Below, piece by piece: positions 36,045 to 45,665 of a stretch of DNA of 64,000 nt. The position numbers and the translations under genes are program-made. Each line of letters opens with the position of its first letter. Position 1 is the first letter of the stretch. The DNA comes from Photobacterium swingsii (GTDB lineage Bacteria; Pseudomonadota; Gammaproteobacteria; Enterobacterales; Vibrionaceae): contig NZ_AP024852.1 in NCBI RefSeq assembly GCF_024346715.1, forward strand, positions 2,604,001 through 2,668,000, in the 5' to 3' direction. Below the pieces are notes generated by a model that saw nothing but the letters and a program-made list of their open reading frames with translations, was not told where the DNA came from and made no database searches.

Positions 36045-36079
36045 CCTAGCGTGCCCCCTTTATAATCCCTATCCTCATA

Positions 36080-36105
36080 AGCCAAAGCCTCGCTTTGGCT
36101 TTTTT
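36080..36105 (+). terminator. Terminator after gloA
   Basis: A perfect 9-base stem (agccaaagc / gctttggct) with a 3-base loop, then a T-run. Confidence 0.92.
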
Positions 36106-36160
36106 CATTGAAGTGTGAACCACTAAGCAAATTAATTATCGTACAAAATCCATGGTTGAT

Positions 36161-36179
36161 ATTGATAATGATTATCAAT
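36161..36179. promoter_or_regulatory. Fur box ahead of sodA
   Basis: attgataatgattatcaat is a perfect 9-1-9 inverted repeat and agrees with the Fur consensus core (gataatgattatc). It ends 30 bases before the sodA ATG, so bound Fur would block the promoter when iron is plentiful. This is the usual control of Mn-type superoxide dismutase genes. Confidence 0.85.
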
Positions 36180-36209
36180 ACGATAATAAAAAACCAAGAG
36201 AGATACGAT

Positions 36210-36824
36210 ATGTCATTCACTTTTCCGGCACTTCCTTATGCCTATGACGCACTAGAACCGTACATCGATGCGCGCACAATGGAAATTCACCACGCGCGTC
36301 ATCATCGCACCTATTTTGACAAGTTTATGGCTGCAATAAGCGGCACTGAACTTGAAACACAATCATTACCCGAGATCTTTGCCAAAGTATCGCTACACTC
36401 ACCAGCTGTTCGAAACCACGGCGGTGGCTATTACAACCACAACTTGTATTGGGCATGCATGTCACCACAAGGTGGCGGAATGCCTTCAGGCTTATTAGCT
36501 GAAGCGATTAACTGCCACTTTGGCAGCTTTAACGATTTCAAAGCAGCCTTTTCTACCGCTGCAGCCAATCATTTTGGTTCTGGTTTTATCTGGTTATCCG
36601 TCGTTGAAGGCCGACTAGAAATATCGACCACCAGCAATCAAGATAATCCACTGATGGATGTAGAAAGTGTACAAGGCATTCCTGTGTTAGCGCTCGATGT
36701 ATGGGAACATGCGTACTACATCAGTTATCAAAATAAACGCCCAGAATATATCGATGCTTGGTGGCATGTGGTGGACTGGGATCAAGTACAACAACACTAC
36801 CTTGATGCTTTGCACTCAGCATAA
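36210..36824 (+). CDS. sodA: Manganese-type superoxide dismutase
   Basis: A 204-residue Mn/Fe-family dismutase. Metal ligands are in 'EIHHARHHRTYFDKF', 'GGGYYNHNLYW' and 'LDVWEHAYYISYQNKR'. The glutamine of 'ISTTSNQDNPLM' and the glycine-rich 'RNHGGGYYNH' are the Mn-type arrangement, unlike the Fe-type sodB at 52333. I start at the ATG at 36210, where the mature N-terminus 'SFTFPALPYAYDALEP' fits. The in-frame ATG at 36108 lies upstream of the Fur box. It is followed after 13 bases by an unknown gene. Confidence 0.93.
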   Translation: MSFTFPALPYAYDALEPYIDARTMEIHHARHHRTYFDKFMAAISGTELETQSLPEIFAKVSLHSPAVRNHGGGYYNHNLYWACMSPQGGGMPSGLLAEAINCHFGSFNDFKAAFSTAAANHFGSGFIWLSVVEGRLEISTTSNQDNPLMDVESVQGIPVLALDVWEHAYYISYQNKRPEYIDAWWHVVDWDQVQQHYLDALHSA

Positions 36825-36837
36825 TAAAGGGACAATC

Positions 36838-37281
36838 ATGGACGTATCACGCTGGGAAACTCATACCTTATTGGCAAACGAATCTGAACGAGAGCAGAAG
36901 CCAATGATGTCCATTATTCACTATCAACTTGCACTGGCAGCAGCGCAGCAACTTGAACCATTACAAGGTACCCGTGATGAGTTTGAAGAGCTACTGACCA
37001 TTAAGGTTGTTTCATGCCATAACCTCGCGGCTTTTTGGCGCAACGCAGGTGATAGTGAGTATGAACTGAAATATTTGCAGCTTGCATCAGAGCAAGTGAT
37101 GGCGCTTATTCCACAATGCCCACGCAAAGAATGTGATACGTTCGTCGAATCAATCGGTTGTTGTAAATCGGCCTTAATCGAATTTTTAAAGCGTCACCCC
37201 AATCCAATCGTGGCACAGCAGGTCGAGAATATTACTGTTAGCAGTCAGTGTGAACTCATTGCTCGTTTTAAGCTGCATTAG
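36838..37281 (+). CDS. Unknown helical protein encoded with sodA
   Basis: A 147-residue soluble protein that I do not recognise with certainty. It may be one of the Vibrionaceae-restricted unknown families. It looks all-helical ('SIIHYQLALAAAQQLEPL', 'YELKYLQLASEQVMALI') with a TPR-like rhythm, and it has five cysteines in its middle (PQCPRKECDTF, SIGCCKS), which could bind a metal or form disulfides. AAGGGA lies 5 bases before the ATG. The 13-base gap to sodA and shared terminator put it under the same Fur box. A link to manganese or oxidative stress is inference. Confidence 0.75.
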   Translation: MDVSRWETHTLLANESEREQKPMMSIIHYQLALAAAQQLEPLQGTRDEFEELLTIKVVSCHNLAAFWRNAGDSEYELKYLQLASEQVMALIPQCPRKECDTFVESIGCCKSALIEFLKRHPNPIVAQQVENITVSSQCELIARFKLH

Positions 37282-37315
37282 TTCAACTACGCTTTTTAAT
37301 TGACACCACAACTAA

Positions 37316-37350
37316 TAAAAAACGCGCTGAGGCTAGGCAGCGCGTTTTTC
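37316..37350. terminator. Bidirectional terminator between the sodA unit and motY
   Basis: A 9-base stem (aacgcgctg / cagcgcgtt) with an 8-base loop; T-runs follow on both strands. It serves the converging sodA unit and motY. Confidence 0.9.
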
Positions 37351-37431
37351 TTTATGATTTCGACCTCGTTCACGAACCAGTGAATAACCAAGTCATTAGT
37401 GTAATGAAATTCAGTCGCTCAAACTTTCTCA

Positions 37432-38319
37432 CTAAATCAAACTGCGCCCCAATGAAATCACCACACGTCGGTTTTTATTACGACCGATTGGCGACTCATT
37501 ATCTGCAATCGGGCGGCGCTTACCAAAGGCTTCGACTTGGATTCTATCTTTTGGCAGCCCCAAGGTCATAAAGTACTCTTCCAACTTCTTCGCTCGTCGT
37601 TCTGACAAGTTTTGATTCACATTCTTGCCACCAATCGAATCTGTGTAGGTCGCAATCAATATAAGGTCAATGTCATCGCTATAACGCACAAAGTCTGTAA
37701 TTTGAGATAAGCGTTTTTGCGATGCTTTATTCAGTTCATCACTGTCGCGATCGTAATGCAGTACGGTGAAGGCAATATCATCAAAACTGTAGGGCAACAA
37801 ATTACCGATACACGAGCTAAACTGCTGATAAGGCGATTGGAAAGAAACCGCAGAAAGCCCAACCTCAATTAACTTATTATTATGCTGCCAGTCTTGGTAA
37901 CTGAAAGTCGGGTAGCGACCGCTTTCCAGCTCAGTCAGCATTGCCCAGGCACTTTGCCCACCCACATAGCCATCAAACTGTTTAAAGAATTGAATACGCG
38001 TCATCGGCTCTGCGGCATCGCCTGGCATCCAACGCGGTGGCATTGATACCAAATTCACGCTGCGAGTCTCCCCCATAGGGCGCCGCATCTTCAACTCAAA
38101 GTCGAGATTAATCTTTTTCCCTGCTCTCGAGGTAAACTGCGCTTCACCATAATTGGGGATTTGGTGGATGAGTCGACACTCTAATGGTGTATCAACCGCA
38201 ACCTTCCACTCTGAGCTAGCAGGGGTAGCAACATACTGTTTGGCCGCACTGACATTAGCGCTTAAAGCACAAGCCACCAATACCGATGCTGTTAACACTG
38301 TTTTCGAAAAAATCGTCAT
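37432..38319 (-). CDS. motY: Flagellar motor T-ring protein MotY
   Basis: A 295-residue periplasmic protein that, with MotX, forms the T ring of Na+-driven polar flagellar motors (Vibrio MotY 293). After the signal peptide the N-terminal half has the MotY signature '[16 protein letters not shown]' and '[14 protein letters not shown]'. The C-terminal half is an OmpA-like peptidoglycan-binding domain ('[18 protein letters not shown]', '[21 protein letters not shown]' in parts). It is divergent from rnt, as in other vibrios, and preceded by a good sigma-28 site. Confidence 0.95.
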   Translation of the reverse strand: MTIFSKTVLTASVLVACALSANVSAAKQYVATPASSEWKVAVDTPLECRLIHQIPNYGEAQFTSRAGKKINLDFELKMRRPMGETRSVNLVSMPPRWMPGDAAEPMTRIQFFKQFDGYVGGQSAWAMLTELESGRYPTFSYQDWQHNNKLIEVGLSAVSFQSPYQQFSSCIGNLLPYSFDDIAFTVLHYDRDSDELNKASQKRLSQITDFVRYSDDIDLILIATYTDSIGGKNVNQNLSERRAKKLEEYFMTLGLPKDRIQVEAFGKRRPIADNESPIGRNKNRRVVISLGRSLI

Positions 38320-38352
38320 ACCCTTCCACTTATTTATGCGCGCTCCCCTATT

Positions 38353-38379
38353 GTATCGAATCGAGAAAAAAAATCTTTA
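38353..38379 (-). promoter_or_regulatory. Sigma-28 (FliA) type promoter for motY
   Basis: On the minus strand TAAA is followed after exactly 15 bases by TTCGATAC, close to the flagellar consensus TAAA-N15-GCCGATAA. It lies 34 bases ahead of the motY ATG. Late flagellar (FliA) control of motor genes is known in Vibrio. Confidence 0.65.
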
Positions 38380-38444
38380 GGACACTGCAAGACAAGTGCT
38401 GAATCTGACATAATGCCCGCTGAATTTTTTGCGACTATAGTGCT

Positions 38445-39113
38445 ATGAGCCAAGATAACGAACTAAACACACTGAAAAGTCGCTTTCGCGGCTACTTCCC
38501 TGTTGTTATTGATGTTGAAACAGCAGGCTTCGATGCTAAAACCGATGCTTTGCTAGAAGTTTGTGCAGTGACATTAGAGATGGATGAGGACGGTTGGTTA
38601 AAACCAGCAACTACAGTCCACTTCCATGTTACGCCGTTCGAAGGTGCAGTGATCCATCAGGCCGCCCTTGATTTCAACGGTATCCGTGACCCATTTAGCC
38701 CACTACGTGGTGCTGTTTCAGAAGAAACCGCGCTTAAAACCATTTATAAGCAAATTCGCAAAGAACTAAAAGCGGCAGGTTGCTCGCGCGCTATCATGGT
38801 TGCTCATAATGCTAACTTTGATCATAGCTTCATGATGCAAGCTTCTGAGCGAGCTAAGTTAAAGCGTAACCCCTTCCACCCTTTTGCAACATTTGATACG
38901 GCCGCGTTGAGTGGTTTAACCTTTGGTCAAACTGTATTAGCAAAAGCCTGTGAGACAGCGGGCATTCCTTTTGATAACAAAGAAGCGCACTCTGCACTGT
39001 ACGATACAGAACGAACCGCAGAGTTATTTTGTGAGATTGTTAACAAATGGAAAAGATTAGGCGGCTGGCCTTTAGTTGCCCCTCAAACAGATGAGTCAGA
39101 AAACGCCCAATAA
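38445..39113 (+). CDS. rnt: Ribonuclease T
   Basis: A 222-residue DEDD-family 3'-5' exoribonuclease that trims tRNA and other stable RNA 3' ends. Exo motifs are visible: '[20 protein letters not shown]' (Asp and Glu, in parts), '[13 protein letters not shown]' and '[18 protein letters not shown]'. Length is close to E. coli RNase T (215). Orientation relative to motY is the conserved Vibrionaceae arrangement. Confidence 0.96.
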   Translation: MSQDNELNTLKSRFRGYFPVVIDVETAGFDAKTDALLEVCAVTLEMDEDGWLKPATTVHFHVTPFEGAVIHQAALDFNGIRDPFSPLRGAVSEETALKTIYKQIRKELKAAGCSRAIMVAHNANFDHSFMMQASERAKLKRNPFHPFATFDTAALSGLTFGQTVLAKACETAGIPFDNKEAHSALYDTERTAELFCEIVNKWKRLGGWPLVAPQTDESENAQ

Positions 39114-39147
39114 TTAAAACAACAAGCCCTCATCAGACCTCCTACCA

Positions 39148-39171
39148 AAGCCCAGAAACTCTGGGCTTTTC
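39148..39171 (+). terminator. Terminator after rnt
   Basis: agcccaga / tctgggct around a short loop, followed by tttt. Confidence 0.85.
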
Positions 39172-39382
39172 TATGCCATCTAAACGCAAACCGTCGATTT
39201 AAACGTCAGTTTTAAACATAATAACTGAACATTGCTCATATATTTAACAAATAGTAAGAACTCAAAACATAACAAGGGGTTAACAAACTGGTTGAGCATA
39301 TTTATACTGCTATTGAACGCATAGCGTTCATTTTTTCTTTCATGGAATGAAGAACAAGAAGCATTATAGAGAGGCAGCATAA

Positions 39383-40639
39383 ATGTCCATTAAAATAAAT
39401 CGCACAGCGATAGCAGTAACCATCGCATTAACCTCACTCCACGCACACAGTGCGGGTTTCCAAGTATCAGAACACTCTGCATCAGGATTAGGCCGCGCTT
39501 TCGCTGGTGAAGCCGCCATTGCTGATAACGCATCTGTTATCGCACGCAACCCTGCAGCTATGACGATGTTTGATTCCGCACAAATTTCAGCAGCAGGCAG
39601 TATTGTCGATCCGAGTATCGATGTGAAAGATCATGCCGCAAACCAAACAGCCAAAGATGTAGCACCTTTAAGTTTTGTGCCTGCGGGTTATTACGTACAG
39701 CCTATCAATGACAAATTCGCTTTTGGCTTAGCGCTATTCACTAACTATGGCGTCACCACAGATTACCCAACCGATTTTGCTAGCGGTGATCTCGCCGGTA
39801 AAACCTCATTAATCACTATCAATTTAAACCCAAGTATTGCTTACCGCATTAATGACCAGTTCAGTATTGGTGGCGGTGTGAGCTTGGTGTATGCCGATGC
39901 TGAATTAAATCGCCATTTAGGCCGTTTGGCTCCTCTATTTAGTGGCTCACCAGAAGACAAGCTGATCAGCATGGAAGGTGACACATGGGATTGGAGTTGG
40001 AACGTCGGCGCACTTTACGAAGTCAATGAAGACCATCGCTTTGGCGTAAGCTACCGCTCACAGGTTAATCTTGATTTTGAAGGTGACTTCACCGATTACG
40101 AAGGCACCATCATTGAACCAAAGCAAAAAGGTTCAACCGCTGTTGGTAACCTTCCTGTTGTGCTTCCCGCTATTGCGGAATTCTCTGGCTATCACTCTCT
40201 CACTAAAGAGTTTGCAGTTCACTACAGTGTGCAATGGACGCAGTGGAGTAAATTCGAAGAGCTCAAAGCCACCAACGACAAATGTAACTACAACGGCATG
40301 TCTGGCGTGTGTTTCATGAAAGATGAGCAATACGAAGACAATTTCCGCTGGGCGATTGGTGGTACTTACCGCATCAACCCAGAATGGACAGTACGCACTG
40401 GTTTCGCGTTTGATGAACAAGCAGGTAAGCCAACATTAAGTATTCCAGACTCCGATCGTTACTGGTACTCCGCTGGTGCGACATGGGCATATAGTTCACA
40501 GCTTAGCGTTGATGTGGGCGTGACATACATTCACGCAACAGAAACCACATTTACTGAAGAAAGTAGCGCAGGTGAGCTGACCTTTACTTCAACTGGCGGC
40601 GCCGTAGTAGGTGCAGCACAAGTGAACTATTCATTCTAA
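39383..40639 (+). CDS. fadL: Outer-membrane long-chain fatty acid porin FadL
   Basis: A 418-residue beta-barrel. The signal peptide ends at HAHS, and the mature chain begins 'AGFQVSEHSASGLGRAFAGEAA', with the hatch residues and 'ARNPAAM' of FadL. The protein ends in an aromatic strand (AAQVNYSF) as required for barrel insertion. It imports long-chain fatty acids. The next gene is a surface lipase of the VolA type 54 bases on, so release and uptake of fatty acids are encoded together. Confidence 0.93.
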   Translation: MSIKINRTAIAVTIALTSLHAHSAGFQVSEHSASGLGRAFAGEAAIADNASVIARNPAAMTMFDSAQISAAGSIVDPSIDVKDHAANQTAKDVAPLSFVPAGYYVQPINDKFAFGLALFTNYGVTTDYPTDFASGDLAGKTSLITINLNPSIAYRINDQFSIGGGVSLVYADAELNRHLGRLAPLFSGSPEDKLISMEGDTWDWSWNVGALYEVNEDHRFGVSYRSQVNLDFEGDFTDYEGTIIEPKQKGSTAVGNLPVVLPAIAEFSGYHSLTKEFAVHYSVQWTQWSKFEELKATNDKCNYNGMSGVCFMKDEQYEDNFRWAIGGTYRINPEWTVRTGFAFDEQAGKPTLSIPDSDRYWYSAGATWAYSSQLSVDVGVTYIHATETTFTEESSAGELTFTSTGGAVVGAAQVNYSF

Positions 40640-40693
40640 GGGTGTGTTTTGGCAATAAGCCACTCACCTAAAACATGCCCTATGGAGCAACAC

Positions 40694-43111
40694 ATGAAAA
40701 AACAATTATTAGCGCTGATGATCGCTTCTACCCTTGGCTTAACTGGCTGTGGTAATGAATCATCGGTTGAAGGCGATAGCACGATTTCTTACGAGCAAGG
40801 CATTCAACAAAGTCTAAAAGCACCGACTAAGGTGAAATTCCAGTTGCAAGGTGCAAAAGCTGATATGCCTCGTCCGAGCTTCCTGCTTATGGACTCCAGT
40901 GACGGTACCCTTGGCTTACCTACTGATAATAAGTCCATTGCCGATCCAGTTGTTGCAATGAACAGCACTGACGGCTGGAGCACCACCCAACCAATCATGC
41001 TCTCATTTGAAGGAAACGACCTAGATCCTACTTCTATTACAACGGCCTTTAAGTTAATCAAAGTGTCCGATCCAACAACAACCGATCCAGCAGCACAACA
41101 ACCTGTCGTACTGAAGGCTACATTCAACCCAGCAGCACCAGATCTTACTGCCGATTATCTTGTCTTTGTACAAGGGAAATCAGTTATCGCCCAGCCAATT
41201 AAACCGCTGGATGCTTCAAGCCACTACATGTTTGCATTAACTGATGACTTGAAAGACGTTAAAGGCAATAAAGTGGGCCTTTCAGGTTCTTATGCGTCAT
41301 TAAAAACCAAAAAGTCAGAGCCCGTTGAAAAGCTAAAAGACGCGCAGAAGATCATTCATCTCACTGAAGGTTTGATGGCAGCAACAGGCACATCAGCTGA
41401 TAGCATCATCTATTCTAGCTGGTTCTCAACCGCTTCTGCGGGTGATGTGATGTTCGCAACTAAAGCCGCTATTGCATCAACTTTAAGTGCATTCAAAGCC
41501 CAACAACCAGCAAGTACCGTTTGGAAAGGAACCGCAAATCCGAATAATATTTCAGAGGAAAAACTCAACTCCCTATTAAAATTTGATTTTACTGCAACTC
41601 AAAACATCACCTCTGCTCTGCCAGCCCCACTTAACACACTTGGCTTTACTGCTTATCAAGGAAAGTTAAATGTTCCATACTTCCTCGAAACTGAAGTCAA
41701 CGGTAAAAAGTGGCAATCTACGCCATGGCAAAGTGCCATGCCAAGCCTTGCAATACTGAAGTCGACTTTAGCATCAGGCAGTGATGCAGAGAAAGCTGCG
41801 GTTGCTGCTAAAATGGCAGATTTGAAGATCACTGAAGACGATCTGAAAAAAGCGGCTGAAGGTGACTTAACAACCCAAGTCACCCTAATGACAAAACTTA
41901 TGGGTGAAAAAATCGAAGTTGGCGGTAAACAACTAGATGCTAATCGTGAGATCACACGTTACAGCCCTATCCCTCAATTAAAATCAGTACAAACGATTGA
42001 TTATTTATTAATTCTACCAAAAGCTGGGGTGTGTGCAGACGACACTAATGTTCCAGTAACTATCTACCAGCACGGTATTACTTCTGTAAAAGAAAATATT
42101 TACGGACTGGCTCCAACTTTAAGCACAACTCAATGTACAGCATTAATGGCGATCGACTTACCGCTGCACGGTTCGCGAAACCTATCTGACGGCACGGTGA
42201 CTGATGGCGCAAATGCTGACGTATACATGAACCTAAGCTACTTACCTGTTGGCCGAGATAATTTACGTCAATCCGTGGCAGATCAAATAAGTTTACGAGC
42301 TGCACTAGGTTCCGTGATTGCAACGAAATTAGCAGGGAATCCTGTTCCTGCCCCATTCGACAAGCTCACTTTCGGAACGTCAGGTGTCGGCTTCCTGGGA
42401 CACTCGCTAGGCGCTATCACAGGGATCGACTTTACCGCAGTAACTAACCGAAAACTAAGTCCGGACCCTGCCGTTGAAGATGGAATGTTTAAGATCTCTC
42501 GCGCTCAATATGCTAACCCAGGCGCAGGTATCCCTTACCTACTGCTTAACTCAACGGCATTTGGTGGCACAGTGAAAGACGGAGTGTTAACAACCATTCC
42601 TGATTACAAAACCTACAAAGAGGCGAAATGTGGATCAAGTACGTCAGCTAAGTGTGTGAGTGACTTTTATGACTCACTCTCAGCCGCTAAAAAAGCGGAA
42701 ATTGATGGTTTGTTCACTCAGTTTGCGTATGCCGCTCAGACAGTATTAGACAGTGTCGATCCAATTAACCATATTGGTAATATCGATACTTCTATTCCTG
42801 TCTTGATTAATGTTGTGAAAGATGACGAAGTGATCCCAAATGCCTTATCACTAGCATCAAGCAAACCTTACTCACCATTCGGTGGCACAATGCCACTTAT
42901 CGCAGGGTTTGAACAACTAAGCACAGCAGGCCAAACTTCAACTAGCCCTCGTGCTGCGACCCTGTTCAATGCAGGTACACATAGTTCATTACTCACACCT
43001 GCCGGTGGTTCTGTAGCAGTAACAGCAGAAATGCAAAAACAAACAGCGTCATTCATTACGACAGGTAAAGCTACTGTCACTGATGACACAGTATTGTTCA
43101 CTACACCGTAG
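40694..43111 (+). CDS. volA: VolA-type surface lipoprotein lysophospholipase
   Basis: An 805-residue lipoprotein. The signal peptide ends in lipobox LTGC. The catalytic serine is in 'GVGFLGHSLGAITGID' (GHSLG), and the histidine is probably in 'LFNAGTHSSLL'. In V. cholerae VolA is surface-exposed, cleaves lysophosphatidylcholine and lies next to fadL, the same pairing as here. I start at the ATG at 40694 (GGAG 6 bases ahead), giving a proper lipoprotein signal. The frame from 40649 would add 15 residues in front of it. Confidence 0.8.
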   Translation: MKKQLLALMIASTLGLTGCGNESSVEGDSTISYEQGIQQSLKAPTKVKFQLQGAKADMPRPSFLLMDSSDGTLGLPTDNKSIADPVVAMNSTDGWSTTQPIMLSFEGNDLDPTSITTAFKLIKVSDPTTTDPAAQQPVVLKATFNPAAPDLTADYLVFVQGKSVIAQPIKPLDASSHYMFALTDDLKDVKGNKVGLSGSYASLKTKKSEPVEKLKDAQKIIHLTEGLMAATGTSADSIIYSSWFSTASAGDVMFATKAAIASTLSAFKAQQPASTVWKGTANPNNISEEKLNSLLKFDFTATQNITSALPAPLNTLGFTAYQGKLNVPYFLETEVNGKKWQSTPWQSAMPSLAILKSTLASGSDAEKAAVAAKMADLKITEDDLKKAAEGDLTTQVTLMTKLMGEKIEVGGKQLDANREITRYSPIPQLKSVQTIDYLLILPKAGVCADDTNVPVTIYQHGITSVKENIYGLAPTLSTTQCTALMAIDLPLHGSRNLSDGTVTDGANADVYMNLSYLPVGRDNLRQSVADQISLRAALGSVIATKLAGNPVPAPFDKLTFGTSGVGFLGHSLGAITGIDFTAVTNRKLSPDPAVEDGMFKISRAQYANPGAGIPYLLLNSTAFGGTVKDGVLTTIPDYKTYKEAKCGSSTSAKCVSDFYDSLSAAKKAEIDGLFTQFAYAAQTVLDSVDPINHIGNIDTSIPVLINVVKDDEVIPNALSLASSKPYSPFGGTMPLIAGFEQLSTAGQTSTSPRAATLFNAGTHSSLLTPAGGSVAVTAEMQKQTASFITTGKATVTDDTVLFTTP

Positions 43112-43130
43112 TTGATAGAGCTAAAACAAC

Positions 43131-43155
43131 AAAGGCGAGCCAATGGCTCGCCTTT
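43131..43155. terminator. Bidirectional terminator between volA and the peroxiredoxin gene
   Basis: An 11-base stem (aaaggcgagcc / ggctcgccttt) with a 3-base loop, for converging genes. Confidence 0.9.
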
Positions 43156-43185
43156 CTTTTACATAACGCGATTTATCGCATGGTA

Positions 43186-43791
43186 TTACAAATCGTCAGT
43201 ATGTGCCGATAAGTACTTCGCCACGCCTTCTGGTGAAGCATCCATACCGTCTTTGCCTTTTTCCCATTGGGCTGGGCACACTTCGCCATGCTCTTCGTGG
43301 AATTGTAAGGCATCGACCATACGTAACATTTCATCGATATTACGGCCAAGCGGTAAGTCATTCACGACTTGGTGACGCACTAGGCCTTCTTTATCAATCA
43401 GGAACGAGCCGCGGAATGCGACACCTGCTTCTGGGTGCTCTACATCATATGCCTGACAAATTTCATGTTTGGTATCAGCAATCAGCGGGTATTGCACCTG
43501 ACCAATACCACCATCTTCTACAGCTGTGTTACGCCACGCATTGTGTGAGAACTGAGAATCGATCGACACACCTATCACTTCAACGCCTTTTGCTTGGAAA
43601 TCCGCAAAACGCTTATCAAAAGCTATCAGCTCAGACGGGCACACAAAAGTGAAGTCCAGTGGATAGAAAAAGATAACAGCCGCTTTCCCTTGAATATGCT
43701 GTTTTAAATTAAATTGATCAACAATCTCACCATTACCCAGCACCGCAGCAGCAGTAAAATCAGGCGCTAAACGTCCAACTAAAACACTCAT
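43186..43791 (-). CDS. Typical 2-Cys peroxiredoxin (AhpC/TSA family)
   Basis: A 201-residue cytoplasmic peroxidase. The peroxidatic cysteine is in 'FFYPLDFTFVCPSELIAF', the resolving one in 'HGEVCPAQW', and the arginine in 'AFRGSFLIDKEG'. Length matches typical 2-Cys enzymes. The ATG at 43791 has GGAG 6 bases ahead; a 4-codon longer reading starts at 43803 within that site. There is no reductase gene beside it, so electrons would come from thioredoxin or a distant AhpF. Confidence 0.92.
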   Translation of the reverse strand: MSVLVGRLAPDFTAAAVLGNGEIVDQFNLKQHIQGKAAVIFFYPLDFTFVCPSELIAFDKRFADFQAKGVEVIGVSIDSQFSHNAWRNTAVEDGGIGQVQYPLIADTKHEICQAYDVEHPEAGVAFRGSFLIDKEGLVRHQVVNDLPLGRNIDEMLRMVDALQFHEEHGEVCPAQWEKGKDGMDASPEGVAKYLSAHTDDL

Positions 43792-44058
43792 AAGTAACTC
43801 CATGTGATGTAGTAAATAAGTGCTGCCAATTACCAGTATTATTCTGACAATGCAGCTGGCAACCAGTATAGACAGGAGATCATGACAAGACTAAGACATG
43901 CGACACAATAAGCATACGTTTCGGATTAATTCGCTACAAACATGAATAAAGACTCGACATGTGCAAAAATTTCAGCAAACTGAATAATCTGAGCAAAACA
44001 GCCCTAAGAAAACAACATTCATACTAAATAACAAACAAACTGACGGACTTTAGTTTTT

Positions 44059-45381
44059 ATGAACCCAGTAATAATTTCAGTGTGCGTAATGTTGATTCTC
44101 GCGCTAATGCGAGTCAACGTTGTCGTAGCACTGACCTTTAGTGCCATTTTAGGTGGCCTTGTGGGCGGGATGCCTCTCGCAGACACTGTCGCAGCTTTTG
44201 AAGGCGGCTTAGGCGGTGGTGCTACTACTGCATTAAGTTACGCTATGCTAGGTACCTTTGCTGTCGCAATTTCACGTTCAGGCATTACTGACGTACTTGC
44301 ACAAAAAGTCATTAAACGTATCAGTGGCCATCATAACGCCGCTGCAGCAACTGGCGTGAAATACAGCGTTCTCACCATTTTACTGCTATTAGCCGTCTCT
44401 TCTCAGAATGCTATTCCAGTGCATATTGCGTTTATCCCTATTGTTATTCCACCGCTTTTGCATGTATTCGCAAAACTCAAATTAGACCGCCGTCTCATTG
44501 CTTGTGTACTCACGTTTGGTCTAGTAACGCCTTACATGGTACTACCTGTGGGTTTTGGTGGCATATTCCTGAATAACATCCTGCTGAAAAACCTGCATGA
44601 TAACGGATTAGATGTGGTTGCAAGCCAAGTGCCGGTTGCTATGCTATTACCTGCTGCAGGTATGGTCTTCGGCTTGCTCACCGCTGTCTTTTTCAGCTAC
44701 CGCAAACCACGCGAGTATTCTGAAGAGAAAATCCTTGCGAACGAACCAGAGCAAGCACAAATTAATATGCAGCATGTCTACATTGCTGTTGCCGCTATTG
44801 TTGCAGCGCTAGGCGCACAGCTATTCAGCGGTTCAATGATCATTGGCGGTCTCGTTGGCTTCATGATGTTTACCTTTGGTGGTGTGATTAAGTGGAAAGA
44901 AACCCACGATGTTTTCACAAAAGGCGTTCACATGATGGCAATGATCGGCTTCATCATGATTGCTGCTGCGGGTTTTGCTGCTGTGATGAAAGCAACTGGT
45001 GGCGTTGAAACACTGGTTGCATCTCTGGCTGATGTTATTGGTGATAACAAACCGCTTGCTGCCTTACTCATGCTGGTTGTGGGTTTACTGGTGACTATGG
45101 GTATTGGCTCATCGTTCTCGACCATTCCAATTCTAGCAACCATTTATGTCCCTCTGTGTTTAACCTTTGGTTTCTCACCAATGGCAACAATTGCGTTAGT
45201 CGGTACTGCTGCCGCGTTGGGTGATGCAGGCTCTCCTGCGTCAGACTCAACATTAGGTCCAACAGCGGGCTTAAATGCAGATGGGCAGCACGAACATATT
45301 TGGGAAACCGTTGTTCCAACCTTCTTGCACTACAACTTATCCTTGATTGCATTTGGCTGGATCGCTTCAATGGTACTTTAG
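44059..45381 (+). CDS. Na+/H+ antiporter-family carrier (NhaC/YuiF-like)
   Basis: A 440-residue membrane protein of about 12 helices. The N-terminus '[18 protein letters not shown]' and '[15 protein letters not shown]' fit the family with an extra N-terminal Na_H_antiport_2-type segment (YuiF group). '[26 protein letters not shown]' (in parts) is the conserved C-terminal signature. Members may carry amino acids rather than act as pure Na+/H+ exchangers, and I cannot tell which. It is a single gene with its own terminator. It differs from the true nhaC at 54919. Confidence 0.78.
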   Translation: MNPVIISVCVMLILALMRVNVVVALTFSAILGGLVGGMPLADTVAAFEGGLGGGATTALSYAMLGTFAVAISRSGITDVLAQKVIKRISGHHNAAAATGVKYSVLTILLLLAVSSQNAIPVHIAFIPIVIPPLLHVFAKLKLDRRLIACVLTFGLVTPYMVLPVGFGGIFLNNILLKNLHDNGLDVVASQVPVAMLLPAAGMVFGLLTAVFFSYRKPREYSEEKILANEPEQAQINMQHVYIAVAAIVAALGAQLFSGSMIIGGLVGFMMFTFGGVIKWKETHDVFTKGVHMMAMIGFIMIAAAGFAAVMKATGGVETLVASLADVIGDNKPLAALLMLVVGLLVTMGIGSSFSTIPILATIYVPLCLTFGFSPMATIALVGTAAALGDAGSPASDSTLGPTAGLNADGQHEHIWETVVPTFLHYNLSLIAFGWIASMVL

Positions 45382-45413
45382 GTTCAATACTTAAATTCCC
45401 CCTACTTTAAATA

Positions 45414-45440
45414 AAAGATCGCTTCGGCGATCTTTTTCTT
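45414..45440 (+). terminator. Terminator after the YuiF-like carrier gene
   Basis: A 9-base stem (aaagatcgc / gcgatcttt) capped by a ttcg tetraloop, followed by a T-rich run. Confidence 0.92.
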
Positions 45441-45665
45441 TTTTGTACTTTACGACATCAGTTACCACATCCGTTATTAGGCTCCCAGCTCCTGCCTTTC
45501 GATGAGAGACATCAGTCAAACTTATTATATTTAATGCATATTTTTTTATTCATAAATAAATCAACTGCTAGACTTAACTAAATAAATTAAGCCATTGAAT
45601 TTTATGAAACATCACGTTGATGACACATAAATGGTAACGAAAGGACTTCGTCATAAGGCTACTAT

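Noticed and set aside
40649-40693. Earlier start for the VolA-type lipase
   Set aside because: It would place 15 residues in front of the lipoprotein signal; the ATG at 40694 has a good ribosome site.
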